Positions 27,501-41,400 of a stretch of DNA of 64,000 nucleotides are shown here, piece by piece (positions within the stretch are counted from its first letter, which is position 1; each line of letters opens with the position of its first letter). The position numbers and the translations under genes were made by a program. The stretch comes from Pyxicephalus adspersus (Eukaryota > Chordata > Amphibia > Anura > Pyxicephalidae). The DNA is taken from positions 124,573,692 through 124,637,691 of the forward strand of contig NC_092858.1 of assembly GCF_032062135.1 (NCBI RefSeq), in the 5' to 3' direction. Under the pieces are notes generated by a model. That model worked only from the letters and a program-made list of their open reading frames with translations, searched no databases and was not told where the DNA came from.

Positions 27501-29396
27501 AACAGTAGAAAATACTGACTTAAAGAAGTTGCTTGGTGATTTACAAAATGTTCACAACCACTTATTGGAGACATCAAAGGACAAAGATGTAAGAATATGT
27601 TTATAATATATATATTGTATTTGGAATGTATGCTGTTCCCATATATTCCTCTAACCGACCTCAATTTTGGTGGAAATGTTATGTCCAGGGAATTTTCAAA
27701 AAAATTAAAAATTGGGCAGGCAGGTATAAAACCTGTTATCCCAACTATACTTTAACTTTTTCACCATATCCACGTTTCCCAAAAATCCCCAGTCTGTTTG
27801 TGTGCTCTCATGTATGTGGCCAAATGAAGCTGTATTAATTTTGTTTAATGTTTCAACCTTTTTTTTTTCCAGAATGAAATTGATGTTCTAAAAACACAAA
27901 TAAATGTTTTAGCTGGGGATATAGACCATTTGTCTAGACATATTGATGAACTGAAGGCTGATATAAGTACAAAGGAGTAAGTATGGGGTTTAACAAAGTG
28001 CAAAAATAAATAAAGCGGATTAATAAGAAAATATTTGAAGTATGGAATTTGAGCAGCTGAAGATTGAGTATAGCAGGGTTTCTCTGATAGACCTGATAGG
28101 AACCCCTTGAAAAAACTAAAAGTTTAAAAGGTCGATAAACACTGTCTTCAGGCCCTATTAATTAAACAGGAAATCTGACACATGGACTAAACTGCAACCT
28201 CCTGCACAAAGTGCTTTCAACTAGTTTCCATTAAGTTGAAAAAAGATTAGGAGTGCAGTTAAGCCTGCAAACTACAGCGGTCAACTGCAGTCCTGAAATT
28301 AGCCTTCAAATCACATAAACACCCAATGGATAAAAAGAAACATCTCACACAAAGGTTTCCGTTTCAGTCCTGCTGTCACAGTGAAGTAAATTGGGTAAGG
28401 AGCTACCTGGTGGAGTCCCCAAAAACTAAAACATTGTAACACACCTTTCACCTGGGCATCTATTCCATTTTTTCCCATAAGGTATTAGATGCGGCAGTGT
28501 GATGTACTTGTTAATGGCAATAATTGAAAAACACAGCACTTGCCCCTCTGATGTTTGTTTTTTTGGCTTTTGCAATGTTTTTTGCAGTCTTTGCTCTCCA
28601 TATGGTTTGTTACTGAGCAGTCCAGGAATTTCAATGACAAGGCTTAGCATTTTTTAGAGGCCACACAGTGCTGGTCTCCATGGAACATGTATAGGTAAAT
28701 GTAAGACCTGTCGATAGTTGATTGCTTGAGGTTACATTGAGGTGTTTATTGCCATCGCAGCTGACTTGATATCTTAAAACTGAATTGTCTGGTTGCCTGT
28801 TTTACAAGTTAACATGGGTACTGTTTATGGTGTAAAACCACTTTGATAAACATTGATTGGCAAAAAAGGAAATTAAAACAGTGCAATATAAATGATGTGT
28901 TCATTAATTCTGTTATTTATTTTTTTGTTTAACAGGTTACAATATGCAGATCTTAAAACAAGTTATGAAAAAATAGCCAAAGAAAAAGAAGAAACCCAAA
29001 TCACTGATTCTACTGGCAAGGATCATTCAAATTCACAAAGAAATATCAAGGTGTGTTTAAATGTTTTTTCTTTTACAAACAAAGCATGTAAAACCATGAA
29101 AGTGTAACGTGTACATTAAACCTAAGGGCATAACATTCTTTTGAATAAACGTTTTTTTTATACTTTCTTTGCATGTCACTGTGATCAATGACATAAAATT
29201 CAAAAATTAAATTCACATTAAATATCAAAGATAGTAATGTTGTAAACTCACAACCAATTTATATTCATTATAAGTTTACCCACAATCAGCAATGTCTAGC
29301 ATATAAATTTGTGTCCACTCAATCACATATCCTGTACTTTAAATCTTAAATGAAAATTTGTATTTTGTCACTCAGCATCTCTGTCCAACTTGGGTA

Positions 29397-29438
<42 letters not shown>

Positions 29439-32400
29439 TTTAGTACACGCGGTGCACTAATAAATGTCCTAGGGGACAAAAAAGCCTCCTTTTAATAATA
29501 TACCAAATATAAATTCCCACTCTATTCATCTAAAAATATGTATACCTTTTATACAACAACCTGTGTTGATGTAAATTGTGCACAACACATTCGTAAAACA
29601 TGTCCTTACTGTTTAAATCCCCAACTTTTTTAATGTCAAAATTAAATTGAGCAGGAGTTCCCTCTCAATTTCATGATCTTGTATGTAAGTGCTATAGATT
29701 TAATTTGTATTGTAGTTTTTGATTTGTATTTATATGATATGTTCTCACACTTAGGTCCTGGTGTAGAAGGGAAGGGTTTGGGTTCATAGAGCACTGGGCT
29801 GACTTTTCATTGGGGTACAACCTGTATGCCAGAGATGGTTTGCACCTAAATGAAAGGGGGTGTGTTGTGCTAGGGGAAAGATTTAAGGGAATGATGGAGG
29901 GATATTTAAACTAGGACAGAGGGGGGTGGGACAGTCAAATAAGGTGGCAAAAAGGTTAGTCAGGGGTCAGACACTAATGGAGGGTGGATTTGGGATAGTT
30001 GAGGGGAGGATTATGGATAATTGTAAGGAGCTTCCCATGTTACAAACAAACATTGAATTGTGCAGTACTAGTTGTACTGAAAAACAAAGTGATTTGGCAA
30101 ACAAGGATGGTAAATGCAGCAATGGTTTAAAGAAACTGTTCACCAATGCTAGAAGTCTAGCAAACAAGATAGGGGAGTTGGAAGCCTTAATGAGTGAAGA
30201 GAATTATGACTTAGTTGGCATTGCTGAATCCTGGCTTTGTTCTTTGCATGACTGGGCTGTCAATATTTCTGGGTATACTCTCTTTCGTAAAGACAGAGTC
30301 AAATGAAAGGCTGGTGGTGTCTGTCTGTATGTGTAAAGTGATTTGGAAGTGAATGTGAAGGAAGAAATTGCGGAGGGAACAAGTGATGAGGTTAAGGCAT
30401 TTTGGGTGGAGTTGAATGTGTGGTTGAAAAACACAATTAATGATTGGAGTCTGCTATAGACCCCCCAGTGCTAAGGAAGAAATAGAAAATCAACTACTAG
30501 CACAGATAGAAAAAGCAGCAAAAAGTGGAAGTGTTTTTTTATATCTGGGATATGTTTACTTCCCTAGTGGTTGAACTTAATGGATTTATGTCTTTTTCCA
30601 ACCTAACCTACTATGTAACTATGTAACTTTGAACACAATGTATTTTAAACAATGTATTTTTAATGTTTATACAAAATTGAATTATTAAAGAAATTATAGA
30701 TTTTGTTCATGTTGAAGCCATTGCCTCTAAAGTCCCAGTTTTCTTTGCAAATTTACAAAAATGAATATTTAATCCTTGAAGAATTTGTTTAAAGAAACAT
30801 TCATGTATTTCATGGATAACAAAGCTCATTTGTTGGTAGTTCTGCAAGCATGTTAAACTTTTTTTCTTTTTTTATACCGTAAGTTAATTAGGTAGTTCTC
30901 CTGTGTCACTGTTGTGAGATCGCCCATAGCAACAGGGGGTGTTTTAAACAGGAAACAGGGCCTTCAGGTTTTCCGTGCAACAAGAATTTTTATTCACTCA
31001 TACTATTTACACACAAAAACAGGCAAAATAAAACAAACAGCAAAAATAAAGCCTGGCCACTTGGCCTCTAACTCACTGTTAGATCCTTTACTAACAATCC
31101 AGCCCAACCTAGTGCTGACATGCAAATGGATTTCTGTTTAGACCTGTTGGGAATATTGATATTGATTCTCGTTGTGTGTATAAACGATCAGTTAAAACTG
31201 ATTAGAATTATTACTTTTTGCCCGTGAAAAGCAAACAGAAGGGCAAAAAGTTGCACACACATGTAGAGCATTTTGGGACAACTGCTTGATTGTTTTACCA
31301 GAATCTTCTTCTCAGAAGATCAATCTCTTTGGTTGGTTAAGTGCAAAATTGGCATTCTCTATGCTTATGTGTATTGGGCCTTATGTAACGTTCACAGACT
31401 AGTGGTTTTTCAAACACTATCATTTACTCTAAGGCTACGTACACACTTGCAATGCTTCTCATCCGATAATCGGCTCAGGAATGATATCGGACGAGAATCT
31501 GGTGTGTACAGCGCCAGTTGTCTATCGTCAAAACGACCGTCCTGGCAGGTCCACGAATGATGGACGACGAATGATCGTAATGGAAGCATAGGGGGGAGCG
31601 TGCAGCGTGGTGCCGTGGTCCCTCTCGATAGAGAAGAACGGTGCTGTATGTACAGCACTCATTCAGGCATCGCGCAGTCCTTAGTTCTTGGAAAAGATCA
31701 TGAAAGATCCTTCCAACGACAATTATTGCACGTATGTGTACCCAGCTTAACTCTATCAGTGTCCAATAATGATTTTTATGGCTTTGTCTTCAGATAAGAA
31801 ATTAGTTCCTGTCAAGCTGCCTGACTTCAGACTTGTAATACAGGCACTGGCCTGTGAGTCAAGGAAAACATGCGCTGCACATTTAGTAACAAAGTTGTAA
31901 CCTACTGGGACGTAACCTACACAGCCGCAATGAATACATTCAATAACATAATTAGTTATTGGGAACACAATTATGACTTTATTTGTGTAGCTTCAGATCA
32001 ACTTTAAATGCAAATCTTATCTGTCTGTGGACTATTCATCTACCTTTTTTTCCTTTAATAATTCATTTTGTCTTGATCTAACATGTTCTATGTATGTTTA
32101 TTTATTTTAATCTATCTATGTGTAGTGTAGTAAAAATATTTTTCTTTTTCTATGATTAAATTTAGAAAAGACAATGTGACTTTAAAGGAGCAACTGAAAG
32201 ACAAAGACAAACAAATTAAGAACCTAAGCAATGAATGTGAAGATGAGGTATTGCCTTTGTCATATGCTTGTTAAGATTGCTGTCAAGTTGTGAAAAAAAT
32301 CACACATGCTCTTCCTGATTAAGGCAAACAATCTAATATTTGAATTTATCTCTTGTGAATATTGGCCTGTAAATCACTGGCTCTAAATATGGATTTAAAA

Positions 32401-35400
32401 AGACAGCACTTAAGAATAACATACCTTCAAAGTGCATGTTAAAACTTCCTATATTTTCCTTTTTGTTCCTTCCCCACTTTTTTTCATCATCAGAACACAT
32501 AATATCACATTACTCTGCACTATTGCACCTATCAGGAGCCCTCTGCCCTGATGCAAGAAATTATTATGCAAATATCAAAATGCCTTAATTAGGAAATATC
32601 AGTGTGGCCAGGTAGTCGGGATAGGAAGGAAATGACTAGATGATGGTGGATGTTCTTCAGCCCAGGTCCTATCTACATTACTGAAGCTTTGAATGCACTT
32701 TTGACTTATATTTGGTAGATAGTTTCACATGTGTACATGGAGTTCCACAATTCTTTTATTTATACAGCACCAATTCAGCATTTGCTATTATCTAGATGAG
32801 CCTATATAAAGGTGGTTATACAATCTATTCTATGATTCAATTACTCTCCCTTAACAAGCCAAATTTTACTAAACAATGGTTCAACATGTATACCAAACTG
32901 TTTGCCAGATTAAGTGCATTGATTACAAACATGCAGCTATCTATACATACATACATACACACAGATCAAGACACACGACCACAAACTGTCAAAATTTTTC
33001 TTACCTGTTGATTGTTTCTCATACTTACCACAGATGGGTTGCAATACCCTGTATCTCCAGCATCCCAAGTGGCTTGGTTGCTCAACAGGGGATCCAACAT
33101 TCATGCCCCTATGTCTTTTAAGCTTTCACTAGATCTTAGTCAGAGCTTGTCCTCTGGCACCTAATTACTCAGTGGTTAAATAAGGTTTTCCAAGTCTCAG
33201 ACCAACCCTTGCTTATGATAGATTTATGTTTCTATCTTGCAGTGAGCTAAGATTTTTTTAACTGTTGAACAGTTTTTTATCTTGCTTCCATGTGACCTTT
33301 AGTTGGCTGCCACCTGGACAATGTCTTGCCTGACTTTTTGAACCCTGGATCTCCATTTATACCTGAATGGCTGAATGGGGGCTAAGCTATAGGTAACGTG
33401 TTCAGTATTAAGCTGCGTACACACGTCCAATAATTATCGCTAGAAACCACCGACGAACAACCAAAAAAGTGACCAACAACGCAGACGAACGAGCATTGTC
33501 GTTGGAAATGAACAACCGTCACGGCGGATCTGATTGGCCGACGATCGTTCACTATCGTGTGTACAGTCGTTCAGTGATTGTGCATGTTTCTGCGGTACAC
33601 TTTCTCCTTTACATGTCACTTCCTGCATCGTTCAAACGATTGTATCCAGCGTGTGGACACTGTTGGTGGATTATATTTGAACAATCATATAGTTACAGCA
33701 TGTACAGAATTGTGCACAATATGATTTTTTAAGTATAATCGTGCATAATCGTTGATCGGTCGTAATCTTTCGTTTTCTAACAATAATTATTGTAAGTGTG
33801 TACCTAGCGTTAGATTGACTGAATAGCACTGACATTTGACCAGGGCCTCTCACAAACTTTTGAGATCATTTCACTGTTTCAGTAAAATAGTGCGGTTAAT
33901 GATTGTATCTTTTTTTTAGAAAAGAAACCTTGAAAATGAATTTTCCAGAAAAGAAAAACAGCAAAAAGCGTTGGAAAACAAGGTAATATATTAAAAATAA
34001 TGAGTTATGGTTGATACAGCATTTTAAACGTAAATAGAAGAGCAGGGTTTTTGTAGGCATTTCATTTTCTTGTTATCTCACTTTTTATACAGATAATACA
34101 CCCCCTCCTGAATTTCTGTGCAACACTTCATGTACATCATTGTTGCAAATACATTTCTATACAAAAATGTATTTACAAACCTAAAAACCAGATTTTTATA
34201 CATATATAATATAAAAATGTATAGGTACAATGTACTTTTTAATTATCTTTTACACTTGTAAGGCTTAAGAGAAATCATTATGAACACTAACTTTAAAATG
34301 TTTAATGTTTTGATAAAAATTACTTTTGCAATGTACATGCTTAATCTTTTTCTTGTCTATGTTCCATATTTGTAGCTGTGTACGTTAAAGAAACAGATTG
34401 AAAATAAAAATAAGGCAATAGAAGAGCTGCAACATGAAGTATGTATTTTAATGCATCTTTATAGGTATTTTGGGCAATGAAAAAAGGGAAAACAACAATG
34501 CAAGTTTGTGCAAAGGCTGTTGCATGTGAGGTGTCATTGTATTAATGTGTAAGGACTCCCAAACACTTGGTTCAAAAGTGTAAAGTCCTTGATTCTCTGT
34601 GGCACTTACATTCAAGTCATTTATTTTTGAGTGTTTTCCTCACTTTTTAAAATATTAAAAAAAATTAGTTAGTCCTTAGTCATTGTTTGAGGATAAGTTA
34701 AGCACCTCCTCGCCACATATTCTTCTAATTTTTATGAGTTTTAGGATTGAAGAATAAGAATCGAAAGTTGTATAACTCAGAACAGAAATTACAGTAAGCA
34801 TGTACAGTAATATAAAATTACATGACTCTTCATTATAAAGAACATTTTTCTGTGCGATTGAGAGAAGCCAGGAAGGACATCAGCACAAAAGTCCCTGAGA
34901 GGTTTTTCTTCAGTTGAGTCTAGTTTGCTCCAAAAGGGTTATGGTATATGGATACCACTGACAGGAAAGACAATTTGTGACTGCAGTCTGTCAGCTCTTA
35001 TGAAAGTAATGCTTTAAGGAGAAAGGCTAAAGATGAATGTAAAAAATAAAAGGGGGATCAAAACCACAAAAGAAAGGGAGCAGGATAAGTGTTTCTGCAT
35101 ATTCTTAATAGATAAACATTATTCATAATCCCACTGTTATAGGAATAATAATTAACATTTCATTATTAAATGCACTTTTACGCCACACAACCTCCACCTA
35201 AAATATTCACAGTTCTGCAGAGCAGTAACCTGTCAAGCTATAGATATGATTTCCACTAAAATGAAAAGAGTCCACAACAAGCATTAGCAAGTAAATATTT
35301 TCATAAGTCTAAGGATCCTTGATGAAGACTGGGCAAGCCACAATCTAAAGTTGAACTTACCATTTAAATGTTATTTAATATTACCCTAATTAATGTCACG

Positions 35401-38400
35401 CATTGCTTATAATACATGCTTTAGTATTATCACATCCTACCTGAACTAATAAGGTAATACTTTAGGGTAAAAAAAAGATCCCATAGATATGCAAATTATA
35501 TTGACAAGCTCATGTTTTTAGAACAAGTCTTTAAAGAAGAAAATAAAAGAAGGTTGCAAACAGTGTGGTGATTTGGAATCTGAGGTATGTTTTTCATTGT
35601 TCTCTGATTCTTAGGGTAACAATTATTTTTAAAGCAAACCTAAAGTGGAGTCTCTATTCCATAATTTTCAGCACATACTAGGAACCTCTAGGTGTCTTCA
35701 TGTCAGATACATTACCCATCTAACTGTTAAAGGCATCCTGAATCTTTAGAAGTTCTAATATGCACATATCAACCTAGTTTCCGCAAGTATCTGGACTTCT
35801 CTTAAACTTTAAAGTCCAGTTGTTCAATTAAACTCGGTTTAAATCAGCTAAATACATTCCAGGTGCATACAAAAGGTTTTATAGTTTGTAGACTTTCTAA
35901 AGCAGCGATCTTATTGCAGAGGAGTGACGCAACCCTGTACTTTGTGTGTACTGAAAGATGAACACAAATATAGAAGCTGCCATAGCTGATCTACTTTTAA
36001 AAAGTCTAGTTGACAGGCCTTCAAAACTTAGTTTATTTACCTATAACATTTATTCAAAAAGTTAAAGAACAGTCAGAACTTATTATCGGCACACTTTTTC
36101 TGGGTCGGGGTCTACTGAAGCAACTAAAATCACAGTGATAACCAGGGAACTAGTGTTTTTCAAAGGGGGTTAATAATGCCAGCTACTAGTTGCTAAAACC
36201 CATAAATAGGTTGATTTAACTAAAAATGTTATCACATCTATGTAATGATAAAAATGTAATGTAAAAAAGTGTGAATAAAGTACTGCATCATATCTAGAAC
36301 CCCAAGTAGTAGTACAGAAAATGTTTGATTATTTATACCAAAACTGCTTGCAATGTTTAGAAAAGTTTTCTATAAACGATAGCTGTTATTAGGGCTTTAG
36401 AAGATTTTGGCCCCTATTGAAAAAAAATTGAAAATAAAAAGATCAAAGGTTCCACTTATTACATAGGTTTTTATAATTTTCACTTAAGTGGCATGTAAAT
36501 TACCCTCTATACACATTATTTGGATAAGTGCTGATCAAATTTTTAAATGCATTGAGTTTTCACTGTATGTCAATTATGCTTGTGAAGGTAAATGGATTGC
36601 ATGCACTGATTGAAAAAAATAAAATACAGTATGAAGAAACAATTAACCTAAAACAAGTAGAGATGGAAAATGAAAGAGCTAAAGAAAACACTCTGTTTGA
36701 AGAGGTATGTTTTTACAATGTATTTCAGTTAGCTGTTCTCTTCTGTTTTTTTTGTTTTTTTGTTTCTTGAGCAGTTAGTACTGATGTAAAAAGAAAATCA
36801 CAATGGTGTGAGATTCCTAACCATGCAGTGGGCGTAGCAGTGTGATTTTTAAAATTAATGTGTTATACTACCAAAAGACAAATGTATGCGGCCGGTGTGT
36901 GTGTTAGGAGGGGTTGGGGCCATTTTAAACTTATACAATACTAGCAATACATTTTCTTGGCTCTCCTATATATTGGCATACCAGGGGAGTAATGTTCCAT
37001 GACTAGTCTTGTTACAAAACCCCAAAGTGGGGTCATGTAGCAATGCTGGCACAAGGGAAAGCCATAAAAGAAAAATTAAGGTATGTATTTATTAACAATT
37101 TTCCCTATTTATGGCTCACAACATGTTAACATACCAAAAAAAATGGAAAAAAATATTACCAGAAAATGTTCAACAGTTGAAGACTGCCATTGGAAACCAG
37201 GAAACAGTGGAACCAAAAAACAAAGAATCACCCAACTGGTTGCCTTACAAACCAAAACTGCTAGGATGTAGAAACATTACACTCTGAATGAGCCCTTATC
37301 TTTTTGGAGGGGGAATACACAATAAGAAATATGTAGTTTAAATTGTTTTTACCACCCATGAAGAAATCACCCTGGAAAATACTGCTTTTTCTACTTACCT
37401 AGGATTATTAGGAGGAATGAAAATTCTTTCTGAGCTCCAGAATGGTTCTATTCCCTGCTGGTAGGCAATCATGATCTTCACCTACTAAACAGAAGCTCTT
37501 TTGTGGCTTTATCCTGTGTGTGGAGAAGTGACACCCAGTTTGACTATATGGAGACCTTAGTCAAAAACATCTAAGCTGGGTGCAGATCTTCTTTGTCTGG
37601 AGATGTGTGACAGTAAAGTTCTTTAATGGAAAGAGTGTGGTTACAACACTGCATATTCACAAACCACTTCCATCACAAAAACTGCAAACAACGAGAGATA
37701 TCTAACTAAAGTAGCTAAAGTTCCATTTTTATATTTTTATGATCAGGCAGGTTATTATTGCACAGACAGGTGATGTCCTTTCTGCAATATGTGTCTTAGC
37801 TGCCTGATCGCTTTGGTTGCCAGGGAAACTCAGAATTCACAGCTGTCCTTGCGTGTGCTGTTATCCCTCCATGGGCAGAAGATGGCTGAAAGTCCTCCAG
37901 AAGAGAAAAAAAGAAACAGAATGGCGCAGTTAGTAGCTGGAATGCCATAATTTAAGTCGGGTTTAGTTCCTCTTTAGGTATAATAATTCTTGAACTTTCT
38001 TTAGACAATTACTTTTCCGAAGTGGGGGACATTTTTGACTTCAAAAAGAAATCTTTTGGAGGGTGTGCAGCAAATTTCAGCCTGTAACCTTTGGTGATGA
38101 TATTCATTACTGTGAGAGGTATAAAGAAACAATGCTTCAGTCAATTAGAGAACAGAATCTCTGTCTCAGACTCAGACTTCTGCCTGTCAAGATAGAGGGC
38201 ACACTGGCACAAGGCAATAGGAGTCTCACCCCTATTTAGGAAGAAGCACATTAGGGCACTTGGCTGCCACCTTGATCACATTCACAAGTCTAAGGAACAC
38301 CCCTTTGACCCAGCTCTGCACTCCACAGAAGCATACAGGTAAATAAAAAAGGAGAGATACAGGGAAGAAAAGAGTACTGCCTCACATATGAAACATTAGC

Positions 38401-41400
38401 CAACATTTACCGGTATTTTGAATTAAGTGATTAACCATGCTAGTATCGCCAGGAAGTTTTACTTCTAAAAGGTCTAAAAGGAAGAAAGTAGGAAATTATT
38501 TAAGGAATTTAAAAAAAAACTTGGTGACAAAAAATGAACAATGGCATCGGAGGTCAGGCGTAAATTTAGGGGCTAGCTAGAAGTTTGTCCTAAGAGGATT
38601 CAGATGTGAAGCCAACCCTATGGTATACTGACAAGAGGTTAGCCAGAAAATCCCATTTAATCACATGAGAATTGCTTACTCAGATTTTCCTGATCTGAGG
38701 ATAAAGACTGTTTAATTTGCGAAGCGTATGCTCACCTTGTTTTTCTCATCAGAAAAATGATTATTCAGCTAAAATGACATGAAGCTGTGTTTACTTCACC
38801 TTTTCAATCAAGAGCAAGCAAAACATCTGTTGTTTTTTTTTTGTTTTTTATTTTACCTTTTTTAAATAGTCAAATAAAACTTCACTTTGCTAAGTGAACA
38901 GTCTGATTTAGTAAAGCACCCAGGGTTTTTTCTTTTCTTACTGTGACACCAAGGCAGAATTGGAGGTGGAAGAGAGATATATTTGCCCAAGATTCCTCTT
39001 TTATGTGAGGTACATTTGCCCAAGATTCCTGTGTGAAGTAGCAGGTGGAAGACTCTCACCTGTAAGATAATTAATGAAGAAGCACTGAGGGTGAGGATAT
39101 AACATAGAGCCAGGAGCTCAGTCAGTAGCTTGGCTTGGAGAGACACAGACAGGGGTCTGTGTGAGTTCAACTCGGTTGGAGACACAGACAGGTGGGCTGA
39201 GTGATGAGCTCTGCTGAGAGACTCAGTCTCAGACTCAGACAAGTCGGTCTGGGTGAGTGAGCTCAAAAGTGAGTAGAAGGTTGCTGAAAGGTTGGTTTTG
39301 AGCTGACAGGGAGAAGCCCTCCAGCTGATAGACAGGGACGTCTGATGTATAGTAAGTGCCAGACAGGCAAGGTTTTCTTTTACTGTTTTGTTATTTTATC
39401 TGCAACCTTCAATAAACTTGGCTGCAAGCCAGCTTAAAGCTGATACCTTGGTGTGTGATCTAAGTTGGATGAATTAGACAAGGGTCCTTTGACCCCAGCA
39501 AAGGCGATCCTGAGCGTAACCCCTTACCTTACATATTCTGAGGCAATATTGTATGCATTGTGCATTTTGAAGAAGTGAGTGTCACACATTTGTGAAGCTT
39601 CCTTTTTTTTTTACAATAACTTTGCAGACCTTTTTTACTATTATTATTTTTCTATAAATATTTTGTAAATAGTTTACTATAAATATTGTTTTTGGCATTA
39701 AGGTTCAAAAGTTAAAGTTAGCATCTGATGAAGCAATAAAGCTACAAAAAGAAACAGATGTTAAATGTCAGCAAACCATTACAGAAATGGTGGGACTTAT
39801 GGAAAAGCACAAGGTAAATTTAGAGGAATGTGTTTTTTTTGTTTTTTGTTTTTTTTTTTTGGTTTGTTTTTTTATTACATACTGTTGACTTTTTGTCACC
39901 TTTATATCTTTTACTTTATAGGGTCAAATCACAAATCAAGCTACATAAATTATAAATATATATATATTTTTAAATGGATAAAAATAAATTGGAGGCCATT
40001 TAAAAGCACATATCCTGAAACATGTGTTTTGTGCTTGCACACATTTTGTGTGCTTCTCTTAGTGGGCATGCCTGCTGCAGCCTCTTTCATTACTCTTTTA
40101 TTGCTATTTTGGGACGGGTTTATGAAACGTGAACTTGTCCTGTACGTTTATGTACATCTACACAAGCAGGGGTCAGCAAACTTTTTAGGGTACTAGGCCA
40201 TTTTAGGAGGTCAAGAAGGCACACTAGGCCGGATTCTTTCCCGAGTCCCTCGCTGATAGCTCCGCCCCTACCAGGAACGCCCCTGAAGGGAAATCCCTCT
40301 CCTCCGCAATGCATAGGGAGGAGAGGGAATGCCCCTGAAAGGAAATCCCTCTCCTCCGCAATGCATAAGGAGGAGGGGGAACGCCCCTGAAAGGAAATCC
40401 CTCTCCTCCGCAATGCATACGGTAGAGACGTAATGTCCTCTTACCCCTTACTCCTGGGATGGACTACTGGCTAGGTAAAGGCCAGAGTAAAAGGCAACGC
40501 TGCCTTAAAGCATCTAAAAACTTTTACTCCATTGTCTATTTATAGTGTCCTAGACTAACTTAAAGTGTTAGTTCTGGCCATGAAAGGACAACAACCCAGC
40601 AGCAGAACTGGTACCTATGTTTTTTTGTGAGGAGGAACAGTGGGAGCCCTGCCAGAGGCCTACAAGATAACCTCCAGCAGGCTACGAATGTGCATGTTTC
40701 TGTCCAAACTATTAGAAAGAGAACGCAATAAAGGTAGCACGTGGGTCTGATTTCCTGTAGTGGGACCTGCAGTGGGTCAGGGATGGTCTAGGAACACATA
40801 TCCTTGTTGGGTCACCCTGATCTCTTTGTGCTAACTAAGGATACCCTGCTAACCATCCAATCTTACACCAGTGCAGGTTAGTTTCTCCTGGTGCAGGACA
40901 ATGCCAGGCCTCTTGTGGCCAGAGTGTTAAAGCACTTCCTGGATGGCAAAAAAATGACATGACATTCATTGGTCTTGATGTTCCTCAAACCTCATTCCAA
41001 TAGACACCTTTTTGGACATTATGAATCGATGCATCTGACTGGGAGGTATAAATTTACACACGTCCGATCATTTTGTGCGTTTATTTTTGGTGAGTTAATT
41101 ATTTTGGTTTCTGTTAGCGGGCCTTATGTCATTTTGTTGTCATTTAGTACACAGTCTATATCAATAGAGATGTTCAACTTTCGGTCATCAAGATCTGAAA
41201 TGTGAATTTTGTGTTCTCTTAAATTTTTGAGAAGTAAAAATTAATTAATTGGAAATTACATTTTGAGGGTGAAATGACTAAAACTATATTTTTTTTTTAT
41301 TCTGTTAGCATCAATATGATAAACTAATTGAAGAAAAGGACGTAGAACTGTGTCAGCTAAGAGCAAAAGAACAGGAAACAGTTTGTTCAAAAGCTTTACT

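Noticed and set aside
29926..30306. 126-codon frame as a new gene
   Set aside because: Its second half is the start of a CR1 endonuclease and it lies in a larger CR1 copy.
38862..39266. 134-codon - strand frame
   Set aside because: It runs antisense through a probable solo LTR; low-complexity Ser-rich translation, no splice signals.
39765..40196. 143-codon + frame
   Set aside because: It overlaps SYCP1 exon 23 in another frame and then reads through poly-T intron; low-complexity Phe/Leu.
40120..40418. Repetitive - strand frames (GISFQG-type)
   Set aside because: They are translations of the 52-bp tandem repeat.
40279..40432. CRISPR-like array
   Set aside because: The three 52-bp units are head-to-tail repeats with no variable spacers, in a vertebrate intron.
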